NCBI RefSeq assembly: GCF_004193775.1
Contig: NC_041004.1
Span: forward strand, 36,914,411-36,978,410
Length of the DNA stretch: 64,000 nt
Origin: Glycine soja
Taxonomy: Eukaryota > Streptophyta > Magnoliopsida > Fabales > Fabaceae
Reading direction: 5' to 3'
The notes beneath the pieces are model-generated. The model was given only the letters and a program-made list of their open reading frames with translations, had not been told where the DNA came from and did no database searches. Positions 1 to 14,102 of the stretch are shown piece after piece. Positions within the stretch are counted from its first letter, which is position 1, and each line of letters starts with the position of its first letter. Both the position numbers and the translations under genes were made by a program.

Positions 1-2780
1 TATTTTTTAGTACAATCAATTTAAAAGGTGTTTCTATCAATTTTCCTAATTGGTGGAGTACTTTCTACATACCGTTAAGAAAGAGAAATGTTAAATACAC
101 TTCTTTAACACATTTTTTAGTTGATTAAAATTTATTTAAAAACTACATATTCAAAAGAGAAAACATTAAATATCTTGTAAAATCCACAAAATTTTATTAT
201 TATTTTTAATAATTTTATATTTTTTTAATAAATTATAACTAATAATAAAAATAGTATTAAAAAGATTATTAGAGAAAGTGTTACTAATAGTCTAATACTA
301 CTAGTGATACTTATTAGGCCTATTGGGTTTTACACAGTCCACAGATTATTTACACTCATTTTAAACAAATTTAATTTTAAAGATTTTTTTAATTAATGTA
401 TTAATAGAAAAAAATTGTTACATTTAACAAATAAATGCTAAAAAATAATATTTAAATGTAAATAAACTTAAAAATTAGGATAGTCGATCGTGACATTTTT
501 TGGTTGAGTTGGGCGTACGTGTGTTAAGATGGGGGCGAATCAGTTAGCAAAGTTGGGCCAGAAATTTGTTTAATTTTTAGGCTTTGGTTAAACACACCTC
601 TTATATTTACTTGTACACCTCCTTACACTCATTACTTTTCCAACTATATCCTTTTTTATTTTTCCAGATGTTAGTGTACCCCTTTCTCTGTCCCCTTTAT
701 TCTTTCTTTCGTTCCATATTATCTCATTGTCATGATCACCGAAATAAAAACATGCAAACAAACCCATTCAAGTAAATGAGTAACACTAAAACTCCAAACC
801 CTTATCAAGTGAGTTCAAATCAAACTGAAACAACACGTTCTAGGGCTTGGGTGCTGCACAATCCAAATGATAAATTGAGAGTAAAATTGTGCCAATTAAT
901 TTGTTGTAAGGCTAGTTTGAGTTTGATTTAGGTGATTATAGAGATTGGGGGGGGGGGGGGGGGGAGTGGAAGGGGGTATAAAAGTAAAGACAGAAGGTGT
1001 ATTTAACAACAACCGATTTTTATTAACTTAATTTAGACATTTTATTGGGTTATTTAAGCTACTTCATTAAATTGGGGATGGAAATAAGTAACAAGGAAGG
1101 GGGTAGTATAAATTTTTCAGGGTCAAGCTAATTAAATAAGGTGCAGTCAATTTTTGGAAAAGAAAATTTCAATAACTATAGAAAAAGTAACTCAAATAAA
1201 TCTTGGTACCCAATAATATAGCTTGAATTGATAAGAGTTTGTTGACGTTTTACAAGTATTCATTTATTAATTCACAAATTTACCAAACATGATGATGACC
1301 CACCCGTGTGCCGTGTGTGGAACCCAATCCATCAAACATCTTGCGGAAATAAACCACAGGTTTGCAAGAGCTTTATTTGTTATCAATTGCATGCGGGATT
1401 TGATGAACATAGATGAAAGATGGCCATCAATTTTATTTTTTTCGATTGAATAATTTTAGCCATAATTTTTTAACTCGTTACCTAAATCTAAAAATAAGTC
1501 AACAGTGAAAGTATAATATTCTAAGTATATTCCTTACAAGAGAAAGAAGAGGTTTGAGCTTGTAGACAAAGGTAGACTCTATTTTGGGCTTAGACTTTAG
1601 AGAGATAAAAAAAGAAAGAAAGAAAATGATAAATGTGATGAAAAAGAATAAAAAGCTAGAAATAAAATTAAATTAAAAAAGAGATGAAAGATAAAGTAAA
1701 TATATAGGAGTAGTTAAAATTAGGAAAGTAATCAATGAATACCTAATAGCATATGGCATTTAAAGAGGCAAAAAAAATGTAAATATAATATTCTCTCCAA
1801 CTTAAAATAAGATTTGTCCTCTAAGTTATTTTATACAAACAAAAAAATTAATAAATAAATAATAAAAATTTTACAAAATTAATCTTAATATTAATATTAC
1901 ATTAAAAAATTAAACTAACACTTATTAGAAATATTAGTAGAAAAGTCAACTAATATTACAACAAAAGACTAACATGACACTAATTTGGAAATGTTTTTTC
2001 TTCTAAACACGACACTACTTTAGAACAAGAAAAGTAATTGATATAATGTCATAGAAAAAAATTAATGAACTATTTGATGGAGCTGTCTAACTTAAGTAAA
2101 ATGAGATTAAAGAACTTCTTCACATTTGATTGGTTGTAAATATTCATTGCACCAATCACACGTGATAAGGTTATTTAACCTTTTTACTTGAGGTAAGTTA
2201 GAAAATTTTATTGTTTGATATACATGAACTACTAGGAATGCATCCTCTTAAGTGACATTACTACCACAGAATATCCTTATCTTTCATTAAAATTTATTAA
2301 TTATGAGGTAATATTTTATTATAAAATAAAAGTTTTAAAAAATTAATGGTAAGACTATATTTCTGGTGTGGCAATGGCAAGACTATGACGCTGCAGTGTC
2401 ATTTTTCCCCACTATTGAAGATATGCTCCCACGAATTATTATATAAGTGACAATAAAAATTGATCCAATTAAAAAATAATAAACTCATATGTTAAAAGGA
2501 CGCAAATTTGATTATTATTGTTGATGTAAAAATCTTATTTGATAAATAATATATCACGTTTTTTAAACCTTAAAGTCTGTTATAAGCCTAATCAACCTCC
2601 AGAATCCAACTTATGTTTTTTTTAGGAAAGAAAACACAGACTCTTAATTTTATTATTTGGGACAATGTTGGCAATATTGGTACGGTAGGAAATATTATAA
2701 TCCATAGGTTTGGTGGTCAAGTTTGCAATTTGGACTGAATAATAGTATAATAGTGATCAATTGGTAATGGCTGGCTGGAT
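1..2780. other. AT-rich intergenic spacer, no gene seen
   Basis: No reading frame here has coding character or family similarity that I recognise. The short open frame near 584-775 is low-complexity and has no partner exon. The stretch is AT-rich with short inverted repeats, for example around 2090-2215, which look like decayed MITE arms. An 18-base G run sits at 947-964. The last few hundred bases, from about 2780, probably hold the promoter and leader of the DDA1-like gene. Confidence 0.6.
947..964. repeat. 18-base homopolymer G tract
   Basis: Uninterrupted run of 18 G in otherwise AT-rich DNA. Runs like this are prone to length error in sequencing and can form G-quadruplexes. No functional claim is made. 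Confidence 0.9.
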
Positions 2781-3502
2781 TTTTCAGCTTTTCATTTTGC
2801 CCCACCTTCTCCTTTCATCTCACAATCATAACTTGAGTTGAGCACGTTCCCGAGACATCTCAAATTTCCTCTGCTGAGAATTTCACAAGGTAATGTCTCA
2901 CACTCACACCAATTTTTTGCACCCAACTTTTTGTGCTGTGTTTAGATTCTGATTATTTCTCACGCTTCCACATATGCCCCCATTGCTGTTTTCCAATTGG
3001 CTTCTCCTACCAGTACCAGGTGGTTTATTCAACCAATAGTGGATCTTCAATTTATTGGTTTCAGTGTTCTTGTATGTGTGTGTCTGTTTTCATTTTGATG
3101 AATTCATGGTAAGCCTAATAATATGTATTCTTTATTAATTGATAATTAAAGTTCAGATTTTTGGTGAATTTTCATACATTGGGAAGATAGTTTTAGGTAA
3201 TTTTCTCATTGTTTTTAAAGGGTGTTCACTTGTCCCTTTTCCATGAATTGCAGTTTATGAGCCACAAGTGCAAATGGGAATGAAATGAAGAATGGGGTTT
3301 AGAGTTAGTCAAGACAAGTGGTGTGGTGTCCTATGTTATGACTGCACACATGTGAAGTGAAGTAGAGACTATTCAGTCCATAGCAGCTGTTTCTAGTGTG
3401 TGTGTCATTGCATTCCTCATCCTTTTCCTCTTTTTTCACGCCTTAATTTCTCTCTCTTTGTCCCTCTTCCTCTCTGGAATTTGGAGCATCAGCCAGCACT
3501 CT

Positions 3503-5918
3503 ATGGATTCTCTGATTGGTAATTGGCCATCCTACGATCCTCACAACTTCAGTCAGCTTCGACCTTCCGATCCTTCTAGTTCTTCTGTAAGTTGCTGTTG
3601 TTGTTGTCTATGAAATTGATAATCCTGGTAATAATTACTCATTCCAAGTATGCAAATGTATGCTTTGTCAGAGCATGTTTGGTTTTCTGTTGCAAAAGTA
3701 TCGTTTGAGGCAAAATTAATTTTGTTAACGAACCAAGACCCTTGCTTTTGCGTTGAATTTGCATTGGAATGTGTGTCAACATTTCCAACTGAAAACCAAA
3801 CATGCACTCCATTGTTGAAAAATCTGATTGTTTATGATTCTGAGTTTTTGGTTTACTACTATCTATTTGCATTGATCCCGGTTGAAAGATTAGTGAAGGA
3901 AGGGATATTAGCCTCTTTTTCTTAATTTCCCAACCCCCTTGAGGACAAAATTTGGTTGTTGTCCATAAATATAAGAACTTCTTCTACTTGCAACTTTGAA
4001 TCCCACTATTCAAATTTGAGAATATTTGTTAAATTTTTAAGATGGTACATGGTAGAGTCAGACATTAGAGATGTGTAGATTAGAAAACCTGTATTTGCAA
4101 TCTTTAGAATTTTATGTTTGCTTCTTTTTTGTCAAAAGGTAGAGTATTTGTTGACATTCTAACTGTTATTACTACTTGGATGGTCATAATTCACAATAGA
4201 GTAACAGCATTGTGCAATTTGTTGTGTTGAAGTCTTCACCATTGATTTTATATGCAGCATTGTCTGTGGGAACATGTCCATTTAATCTCAATAACTATAC
4301 TGTTTTTCTTTTTTCGCTATTCTGCAAAGTTTCTGTAAAGGATTTTAAAGTTTGAAACTTTTCCAGCATGGGATGATTTTCTTTTTCCTTTTTTGTTTCT
4401 TGTCATTTTTTACTCTGAAAGTAGTACTGTATAACTTGGCTTTCTGTTCAATATTGTAACAACAATTATCTTCAGTGACAAAAGTGTTTTACTTTTATTT
4501 CTAATTAGTTGAAAAAACTAGAGTTATATGTAATTTGTCCTTTACAGCATATCAGTTTCCATGATAGCCTGACACAAATTTAGTTGTTTTCACAGTACCT
4601 TCTGATGAATGTAGTCGTTCTTGTCTTTACAATAGATTTTCTAATTTACTCTATTATTGCTAATCTATAAAACTACAAGCAAATACATATTGCCCATGAA
4701 ATTTAACTTTTGAAATTTGAAAATGAAGGAGAGCATTGGATTCATTTGATACCTTTGCTGGAGCGTACAAGTATGTTTACACCATACATACAAATTCTGG
4801 TTTTATGTTTTTTAACAATAGATAACGTGTTTCTTCTCTAGTTGATTACATTTGATAAGAAGGAAGCTCAAGTATGAGTATGACAGATTTGATCTTGGAG
4901 ATAAACATACTGAATGGGTCACTGTTATTCCTTACCTTCTTGCTAACCAAGTCATGAATAAACCAAGCATATTTAAGGCCAACTTCTTTTTATGAAACTT
5001 GCTACTCATTTTGTTCTAAAATGTATTAAGGATCACCTAATGATATATTTTCATTCACACTTTGAAGATGAAATTTTTATTTTAACACAGAAAATGATGC
5101 CGGCCACTTACCATCCTACTCACAACAGGACTCTTCCAGCACCTGATCAAGGTAGTCAGGATAACTTTCTTCTACTAATGCTTTGCTCTGTATTTATTTG
5201 ATTGATAATCTGTTGAAAAACTGTATTATTCCTTTGGATTATTCCCTTCATCATGTTTTTGGAGGAGTATCCAAACTGGATGCATTAAATCTATTAATTT
5301 TTTGTTTGCCACACACAAGTTTATAGTAGAGCTTCTCCAATGTATATGAACTCAAATTGGGTTCTTAACTCTCACATAGTGGGTGCCTGTTGCCACATAG
5401 GATTTAAGAACACTCACTATTTTCACTCCGAAGTTAAAACTCAACTTGAGTTCTTAACTTATTTTTTAGTCTCATCTTATCTCTCTGTTTACACATGGAC
5501 CCCATTTTGACTTGGAAAGTTATTATTTTAATGGTTAAGCAACCTTTTTGTAGAAGGGTTCTTCTATAATAACTCTAGTTCATTTTCTCCAATGTTATTT
5601 TTCAAGTTGCTTAACTTTTGTTTTTTTAATTTCGGTAGACTCAATGGTGTTTTCTAATTCAAAGTTTGCTAACCTGTTGAAGTTCCAACAGTGATAAGTA
5701 CTGAAGCCAAAAATATCCTCATGAGACATATTTATCAGCATGCTGAGCAGAAGGTTAGTGACTTGATGGTTAAAGAGCATGTGTTTTGGTGCAGTTAGGT
5801 ATGCATATGCTTGATGCTCGTAACCTTTTGTGTTTTTCAGTTGAATCCAAAAAGAGCTGCATCTGATAACCTTCTTTTACCAGAGCATGGATGCAAGCAA
5901 CCTAGGGTTTCCAGCTGA
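3503..5918 (+). CDS. DDA1: DET1- and DDB1-associated protein 1 (DDA1)-like, 4 exons
   Basis: Small adaptor of the CUL4-DDB1 E3 ligase. In plants, DDA1 joins the COP10-DET1-DDB1 complex and helps it recognise substrates such as ABA receptors (family knowledge). Coding exons are 3503-3586, 5091-5151, 5692-5753 and 5841-5918; all junctions are GT-AG, the phases fit, and the total is 285 nt, or 94 aa plus TGA. The N-terminus reads LIGNWPSYDPHNFSQLRPSD, the middle YHPTHNRTLPAPDQVISTEA, and the helical part KNILMRHIYQHAEQKLNPKR. These match the family's LG-LPS/NFS start, the THNRTLP-PDQ segment and the helix. The ATG at 3503 starts the conserved block directly. A leader intron from about 2890 is possible. 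Introns 1 and 2 are long (1504 and 540 nt); intron 1 contains a MITE-like repeat. The C-terminus ends in a short, poorly conserved tail. Confidence 0.88.
3672..3808. mobile_element. MITE-like inverted-repeat element in DDA1 intron 1
   Basis: The left arm starts AGCATGTTTGGTTTTCTGTT and the right arm, reverse-complemented, starts AGTGCATGTTTGGTTTTCAG. This gives about 20 bp of near-perfect terminal inverted repeat around a 137-bp element. No clear target-site duplication was found and the superfamily is not assigned. It lies wholly inside the intron and leaves the splice sites intact. Confidence 0.6.
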
Positions 5919-6675
5919 CACTTGCCCGTTTCCATTGACCTTTGTGATCGTGAGCAAGTTTCCAAAAGATCAGAACTTACAAGAGTGAACTTACAAGAGT
6001 TTGGTGCTTGTTTGGAACTCTGAACTATTTTGGCAGCTATATAGACTTGGGAGCGTGTGAAAATAAACCCTGTTAATGCCCATCAAAGTTTACCATGAAT
6101 GAAATAATGATATGCTTTTGTTGTTTATTTTTGTGTCATGCTTGTTGTACTCTACCCACAACTGATTGTCCACAATAGTTGGGAAGAGATAAGTGCTTGA
6201 TTGAGGATTTTCAAAATCTATCTATCTTTTGGACTCAGGAGCATATTCTGGGGCCATAATGTTCTCCATCTAACTACAATTATTTATATGGCGCTTTTAT
6301 CAGCATTCCTAACCTTCCAAGGTTCATCATATTTCAATTCATTATTTATACAAATGACTTTCTTCTTTATAATACAAATAAAATGGCTACGAATATAGTT
6401 TGAAAATCAAGTGGCTTTCTTCTCTATAATACAAATCAATGGTTATGATTATAGTTTGATGACTTTGCTTGTTTGTTTAAGCTTATTTTAAAGAGAACAT
6501 TTTTTTTTAATAAAATTAGATGTTTTATGTTTTTTTTTTCTCGTTTAAACTGTTTTTTAATATAAAAAATAATTTTCTATTTTTTTTAAAGTAAATCTTA
6601 TTTGTTTTAAAAAAAATGTTTTTTAGTTCAAATAAACTAATCCATTTAGAGAAGAGAGTTGATACATATCTAATT
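5919..6675. other. DDA1 3' flank and spacer
   Basis: About the first 220 bases after the stop are less AT-rich and contain AATGAAATAATGA near 6097, a plausible plant poly(A) region. Nothing coding follows before the TIR element that begins at 6676. Confidence 0.5.
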
Positions 6676-8245
6676 GGGTAAATAATCACTTTTGTCCCTA
6701 AATGTATAATTTTATAATAAATACGTCCCTAAAAGATGAATTAGTCCCCGAGAGTGTAAAAAATATAACAAATATATCTAACCGTTAACTTTCATCTGTC
6801 GTCGTTAATAAAATAGTCTATGTGGCACAGAGGGACGAATTTGTCACTGAAATGATTATCAATGTGGTCATCTCTAGTTATTAGCATAAGGACATATTTG
6901 TTATATAATATTTTTTTTTTACTTTTCGTCTTCTGTGACTAATTATTATAATTTGAAAAAATTTATAATGATTGCGACCAAATTTTGGAAGAGTTATCAC
7001 ACTAGTAAGTGTCTGTTTTCTTTATATACAATTTTTAAACTTCATCAATGGTTGAGACATGCATAAAATATTATCAATGGAAGTGAATTTTTATTACTTT
7101 GACGGATTCTTTTTACTTTTCTTCAACTACAAAAAAAATCAATCTTTTGATTGTTAACTCTTGAATAAATGCTATCAACACATAAAAAAAGAAATTTTAC
7201 TCAAATAATAAGAAAATCATTGTTTCTGGTTAATCAAACACTATTTATTTTAATTTTTTTATAATAAAATATGAATGTCTATTATTATTTACAATGACAT
7301 CAAATTACAAATTATAATAAAAGTTTGTTGATTTTTAAATTATTTTTTTAAATCATACACAATTATTTTTTATTGACCGATCATTTACAAAATCACAACC
7401 TTAAAAAAATCATTCCAAAGGAGATGAGTGTTTTTTACAAATTAAAAGTGTCAATGTAATTACAATTTTTTCTAGAGATTATTTATGGATCTAATTTAAC
7501 TATAATATTTTACAATAAATATTTTTTTTACTTGAACATTTCATCAAGCATGAGAGTATAAAAAAATTATTTACGAGTTTATAAAATGAGTATTTTTTTC
7601 TTTTAAACTCAATTTAATTTACATGTTTTTATCATTAATTTAAAGTTAATAAAGTAAATACAAAAATAATTATTATTATATTTTTTCTTATTTAAATTTT
7701 GTTTACTTTCACCTCTTTAACCTTAATTCCATGATCTGTTAACAACCAAATTAAAATTTTAAATGTACACTAACTTTTGTTTGTTATTTGATATGAGTTA
7801 AGTTAAAAAAAATTAAATTACTAATTCGATCCTTTTGTTGCAATTATTATAAATTTTTTCAGATTATAATAATTAATCAGAATATGCTATTAACGTCTGG
7901 ATATATTTTGTTACACTTTCTATATTTTTAGAAACTAAATTTTGTATTTTCATCTTTTAGGAACGCATTTGTTAGCGGGTTGAAAATATGAAAAGTCAAA
8001 AATATTATATGACAAATATACTCTTATGCTGACAATTAGAGATGACCACGTTGACAATCATTTCAGTGATAAATTCGTCCTTTTGTGTCACATAGACTAT
8101 TTTATTAACAGTGACGAACGAAAGTTAACGGTCAGATATATTTGTCGCACTTTTTATACTTTCGGAAACTAATTTTATATTTTTATCTTTCGGGTACACA
8201 TTTGTCAGTGAATTACATATTTAAAGACAAAAATAATTATTATCG
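6676..8245. mobile_element. 1.57-kb non-autonomous TIR element (Mutator-like MITE type)
   Basis: The terminal arms, about 235 bp each (6676-6910 and 8010-8245), are diverged inverted repeats. Both contain matching blocks such as ATAAAATAGTCTATGTG and ACTGAAATGATT. The element is bounded by a direct repeat TATCTAATT at 6667-6675 and 8246-8254. A 9-bp duplication is typical of Mutator-like elements. The interior is AT-rich with no transposase frame. A second, partial copy of the right arm lies internally at about 7890-7985, so the right end is duplicated. The superfamily call rests on duplication length and arm length, not on a transposase. Confidence 0.75.
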
Positions 8246-10052
8246 TATCTAATTTATTATATACCAATAAATGGTTTTCTATAGAGAATATCTTAAAATA
8301 TATTAATGGTGTAGCTTGTTAATACAAGCGTACTAAAAAAACATGAATGTGTGCATTAACAAATTCTTTTAAATAATTGTGTAAAAAAGTTTTAGTCTCT
8401 AATATATTTTTGCATCCATCTCATCTTGTTTTAAAGGAGATAAACATATTCAAGATGTCATCCGTAGTAATTAAATTTGAGCTTCGACTAAAAAAAATTA
8501 TTAAAAATGACTAGTTAGATTTTTAAGTAGCAATTAATCATAAACAAAGATCATAAATACCCTAGATTAATGTTTGTCATGCTATGTATACTTCACATCA
8601 CACCGATCTCATCATCATGTGACTTTGAACAAGATTTTTTTTTCTCATAAAGAAGCTACTTGCAGTGTCTTAAAAAGAGAGAGAAACACAAATTAATTAT
8701 GCTATGATAAAAGGGAAATGCATGTTGCATTGTTGTTTCTACTTTCAACGACAAATTGTGTTGAAGTCAAAACAATGGGAGAAAGAGTAGGCGAAGGGAC
8801 GCCGCCATCATCGCCTCTCGTCTTCAACATTTTGCCGCTTCGTGAGCGGTGGCATGTTATATAGTAATACTCATGCATATATATGCACACAGTTTGGTTC
8901 CGCATTATGATTCATCTTATCTTCGTTTGCTCTATTTTTCAGTAAAAAAAACTTCAGAATAATTTTGGTTCTAATCGAGGACATTTCGATTTTAAACAAT
9001 GGCAATTGATTGCTTTTATTATCCCTGAGGAAAGAAATTAAAACAAAGCTCGATAGTGCATAGAAGAAATATAGGATGAGTTTGTTTAAATTTAAAATAA
9101 TAAACTTTTTTATATAATTTTTTTAAACAAGTATAAGTATTTTTTTTAAGAAATAGATAAAATTTACTTCTTAAAATATATAAAGAATTATTTTTTTAAA
9201 TATAAATAATTTAGATCAACACACTAAAAACATAAAATAATTACATGTTTTATTAAATAAAAACTTATTGAATTGAAATAAGTTTAAACAAACTAACTTC
9301 TAACATATTAGTATTAGTACATCATCCGTATAATGCACTGTAAAGTTCAATCAAACATAAATATATTAAGATTTATTTTTAAGATTTAATGGAGAAGATA
9401 TTAGTGTGAAAAATATCTAATGAAACTGAAAATGAAAATACTTATAATGAAAAAAGTAATTCATCTATAAATAAATATAAAATGTTAAGAGAAAGCAAGT
9501 ATAAGAATAATAGTAGTTAAAACATAATTAATTGTTTATGCAGATATTCGACTAATCGATAGTTAAAACGACCAATTACTAACGCGATCATGGTTATTTT
9601 AAGGTGGGGATGACTTGAGGAATAAATTATTTTTCTCAATTGAGTTCCTAGTTCACTCCACCAAAGAATTTTCTAACTGTCATAAAAATAAAGTTGGCTT
9701 CGTTATACTATTTTTATGAGATTGCAGTAAAGAAAGTGTTGTAAATGGTTGAAAGTGATAAATAAATCTATAAATGCAATGCATAAAAAAATCTATAAAT
9801 GCAAGATAAAAATGTTTTTTCAAAGAATGAAAAGTGAAAAATAAAAATGCTGGAAATAATAAGTTTGATTGAGTTGGTCAAAGCACTAAATTACATTGTG
9901 AAAAATCTTATTTATATAAGCTTGCACTTATTAGCCCTTATATATATATATAAACTAAAAATTGAAAATTTGAAATGCAAAAAGTAATTAAAGGTACGTG
10001 GAGCATAGACAGAGACCATGATCCTCATAATTCCATGAAAACGTGGGGGAGT

Positions 10053-10054
<2 letters not shown>

Positions 10055-10138
<84 letters not shown>
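10055..10138. repeat. (AT)42 microsatellite
   Basis: 84 bases of perfect AT/TA dinucleotide repeat. The overlapping open frame is simply repeating Tyr-Ile and is not a gene. Confidence 0.97.
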
Positions 10139-10142
<4 letters not shown>

Positions 10143-11577
10143 CTCCCCATATACGAGATTAATCTTTCTTAAAATATAAAAAATATTAAAATAAATTTTA
10201 TTTTTTAATCCCTCTCTTTACATAATTAACTTAAAATACTTATATTGAATAAGAGCATTTTTAGTTGTTATTCTTTAATTAAAATATTTTTACCTTCTTT
10301 TTTATGAGAACATTTTTAAATATATTTTTGAAACATTTTATCTCTTTTAATATTAATTTTATATGTTTTAATAATAATAAAATTTTTATATTTAAGAATA
10401 TTACATATTTTATTTATATGAAATAAAGATTCATCTTGTTGAATGCATAGACTAAAATATTAGATAAAGTATTAATCGTATATAATTATTTTATTTTTCT
10501 GTTATAATAACATATATGAACGGAGGTTTTTCTATGGTCAAGTCAAGCACATATTTTCCTCTAGTTGGGATTTGAACACTGCTTGATGTAGAACTATCAA
10601 TAGAATTTCCTAGAGCTCAAAGAAACACGGACATTTTATTTTATTGAATAAAAGGGCTTGAACATTAATATTAGGAGAAAGGTATGACTCAATATTTTTT
10701 TTGGACCATCATATTGATATAAAATAATTCACTGAATATAATATCAAAAAAATTATTATTAAGTGATATGAATAAATAATTTAATTAATTTGATAAATCA
10801 CTTAAATTTCTTTAATTAATCAATAGTTCTAAATTTTCTTGTAATATATTTTTACTTATTGTTTTTACTCGTTATTAAATAAAAATGAAACGCATTTTAT
10901 ATATTAAGATTTTAAATATATTTACCTTTTATTGAATACTTATTTTAAAAATATTAAAAAAAATACTGAAAAGATATTAGAATAAAAAAGATATAGAAAT
11001 AATTCCTAAAAGTTTAGACTTTTGATATAAGAATAAAGTTTGCGACGAAAAGAAAAGAATGGTATTATCGATCTATTATCCCGTAGTCACCGCATTTCAT
11101 ATATCCGGGCATCAATACCTCAATTAGCGTGTCCTTTACTTTGCTTTTGAAGTTTGAACAATTTATGAGGTTTCCCAAATTTATGGGATTTTTTTTAGCC
11201 TTTTCAAACAGAGATTTAAACTTTAATTTGTTATGGTATGTAGAATTAATCTCTTTTATTAGACCTAACTTGTGTTGATCTAGTGATTAAAGATTTCATA
11301 TCAACCAGTGATATGATAAAAAAAAAACAATGTATATAAGTAAAACATAACTCTTATTTTATAAGTTGTAAGATTAAATTAATCTTATAATTCACATTCT
11401 AAGAATAATCCTCAAATTCATAATTTTTTTAAAAAATAATTCAATATTAAAAATATAAGGTTTTCAATAAAATAGACAATAATTATGAGGCATTTTAATC
11501 ATTCAATTTATATTTTTTAGAGATTATTAAATCATTAATACTTTCAGAAATTAAATTAGCATACATATAATTTTTTT

Positions 11578-11615
<38 letters not shown>

Positions 11616-12099
11616 AAATATAGGGTAATTAAAAGACTAAAATATCACAAATTTATAACTCTGAGAAACTATTTAATGAACATTTTGGAAATTAAATTGA
11701 ATCAAATATTTTTTTTATGGAAATCAAATTTCGTGTTTATTCTTAAATTATCTATTTTTTAAATAATTAAATTTATCTGTTTACAGGTATTGTTTTGCAG
11801 GCTCTTTCTATGTTTTATTTTATTTTATGTACTAATTAATTTAATTGCCACCCTTTTAATGGCTGTTCTCTGGTCACTTTAATCGCTGTACATGTTCTAC
11901 TTATGTTAGGTATAGTGAAGGAAACGTGAAGAACGGGAGAAGTTTTTAAATAAAAAAGAAAATAAATTAAATATTTAATTTTTTAAAATTATTGTTTGTC
12001 TTTCTTTTTTCTCTATAATTAAATAAGAAAAATATATTATTATCCATTTTCTTGCATCCATAGATAGCATAATCAGTTGTTTTCACATATTATTAATTA

Positions 12100-12328
12100 C
12101 TCCATCAATTCTAAAATAATAATCATTTTAGTTGTTTTATACATTAAAAAATAGTAATTATACAAAATTAATTTTATATTATTATTAATTTATTTATAAA
12201 TTTTATTATTCATCATTGATATTATAAGAGATATAAATAAAAATATAACTAATATTATATTCAAAAATTAAAATAATAATTATTTTAAGATATTTTTTTT
12301 ATAGGATAATAATTATAATGGGATGAGA
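12100..12328. mobile_element. Stowaway-like MITE (candidate)
   Basis: The left end CTCCATCAATTCTAAAATAA and the reverse-complemented right end CTCATCCCATTATAATTATT form a degenerate terminal inverted repeat starting CTC, next to a TA on the left. The interior is AT-rich, as is usual for plant Stowaway copies. The right TA is displaced by one base, so the boundary is approximate. Confidence 0.5.
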
Positions 12329-14102
12329 TAAGATCCATAGATAGCACAATCAATTGTTTTGACAGAACTGAGAGTGTTTATAATATTTGATGGATGCTGG
12401 TTTTAGAAACAGTCTCCGTGTTGGCCAGTAGTTGCTATCAGCCGCGGTTGCTCCTTCTGGTGACGGCTCTAACTTTCCTATTACCATTATTTTATCTTCT
12501 TTCTTACTCTCTTTTATTATGTTTGATAGCAGTATATTTTTCTTAGCATATTTAATGTATCTTTATATTTCATCATTAACTATTAAGTGTTTATGTGTGT
12601 ATTATTTTCACTGTATTCACCTTTTTCTAGGTGTACTGTGTACATTGAAAATGATAATATTAAAAAAATGAACACAGTAATGTATTCATATATAAAATAT
12701 TATCATTATATATGTGACCATCGTATTTTCTTTTTATAAAAAAAAGACTATTGTATTTTCTATGATAATAGTATTAGAATTTTTTTTATGTATATCTACA
12801 AATTTTCTTTTTCAAATGTAATCCTTGGGGTGCTAATACCAATTTACCCCTTTTCTAAGATTTATTTTTTAACAAGATTCACTAGATACTCCTCATTAAT
12901 TTGAGAACATCCTTAAATATTCTCATCTTGCAAATTAGTTTAGTGATCACTAGACCATCCTCTTTGGTTGAATATAATTTTTATTTAGTATATAATATTT
13001 TGCTCAGACCAATTTAAAAAAAACACACGGCCATATATTTTATTGGATAAATGATAAATCATTGAACAGTGAAAAGATAAAAAAAATAAAACAAATGAAA
13101 CTAAATGAGATTATTTTTTATAAAAGATAGTGCATGAATTAATTTTAACTTAGAGGAGAAACTCAGTTTTTTTATCTTCTTATTTTTTCTCTTATGAATA
13201 TTTATAAAAAAAAAATTCAAAAATGGGTTAAATATATTGTATGAGTACGAATAGAGTTAGATATTATAATACCAATACACATAATTATAACTGAAAATTT
13301 TTATAATTAGTTATCTGTATCTCATTTGCTAGGTAAAATTCTTACACTCATTATAGATAATTCTTATAGTAGCCATTAAATTTCAATACAGTCGCTATCC
13401 AAACTTTCTCCTCTCAACAAAATACTTTAGAAGAACCATAACATCTCCGGACAAATTTGAAAAATGGACTAACAAAACCCGAAGACCAAAATACAACTAA
13501 AAACAATTTACACGAGGTATATGGAGCCCCACAAATCTCCCAAACAAGTTAAACTTCGTTGTTATGATCTAAACCCGTTTATCTTCTTATTTTCATTTTT
13601 TTGTATTGATTGCAAGCCATATATGTTAATGAAAAGATATATCTCAAGTCATAAAAATAAAGTAAACAATAACTAGCAGGTACTTGAAGATAATACGGGC
13701 ATGTGCTTAGTCAAGGTTGGAAAGCTTAAAAATCTAAATTAAAAAAAAATAGTTACTATTTTTTAATATAATCTGTGACCCTTTGAATTCACCATGGAAG
13801 CAAATCAAACTATTTGATAAGATGGAAAAAGTAATCATGTTTGGATTGACAACAAATTAACGTAGAAAATAAATTATTGATTATAAATTTGACCTACCTT
13901 CAATCTTGAACTAACAAGAGAAAAATGACATGGATATTGATTTGCTGCTCACGCCCGTAAAGGCGCGTTTAATAATGTTCCATATGCGAAACGCAAAGAA
14001 AAGAAATGATGTTCACGAAGAAAAGAATTTGAGAATCCCACTGGGCAAGAACAAGAAGGTTCGAACTATAATAAATAATATAATATACTTATGCCCTTAA
14101 AC

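Larger units (their letters stand above)
8255..14094. other. AT-rich intergenic spacer with microsatellites and a MITE
   Basis: No gene is supported. The block holds TA microsatellites (10055-10138 and about 11583-11609), a Stowaway-type candidate at about 12100-12328, and a short direct duplication flanking it. Open frames at 8702-8905 and 12432-12671 lack similarity, start context and partner exons. Confidence 0.6.

Noticed and set aside
3650..3925. Open frames on both strands in DDA1 intron 1
   Set aside because: They overlap the MITE and its flank and have no coding similarity.
9975..10172. Open frame of repeating Tyr-Ile
   Set aside because: Pure translation of an AT microsatellite with no other support.
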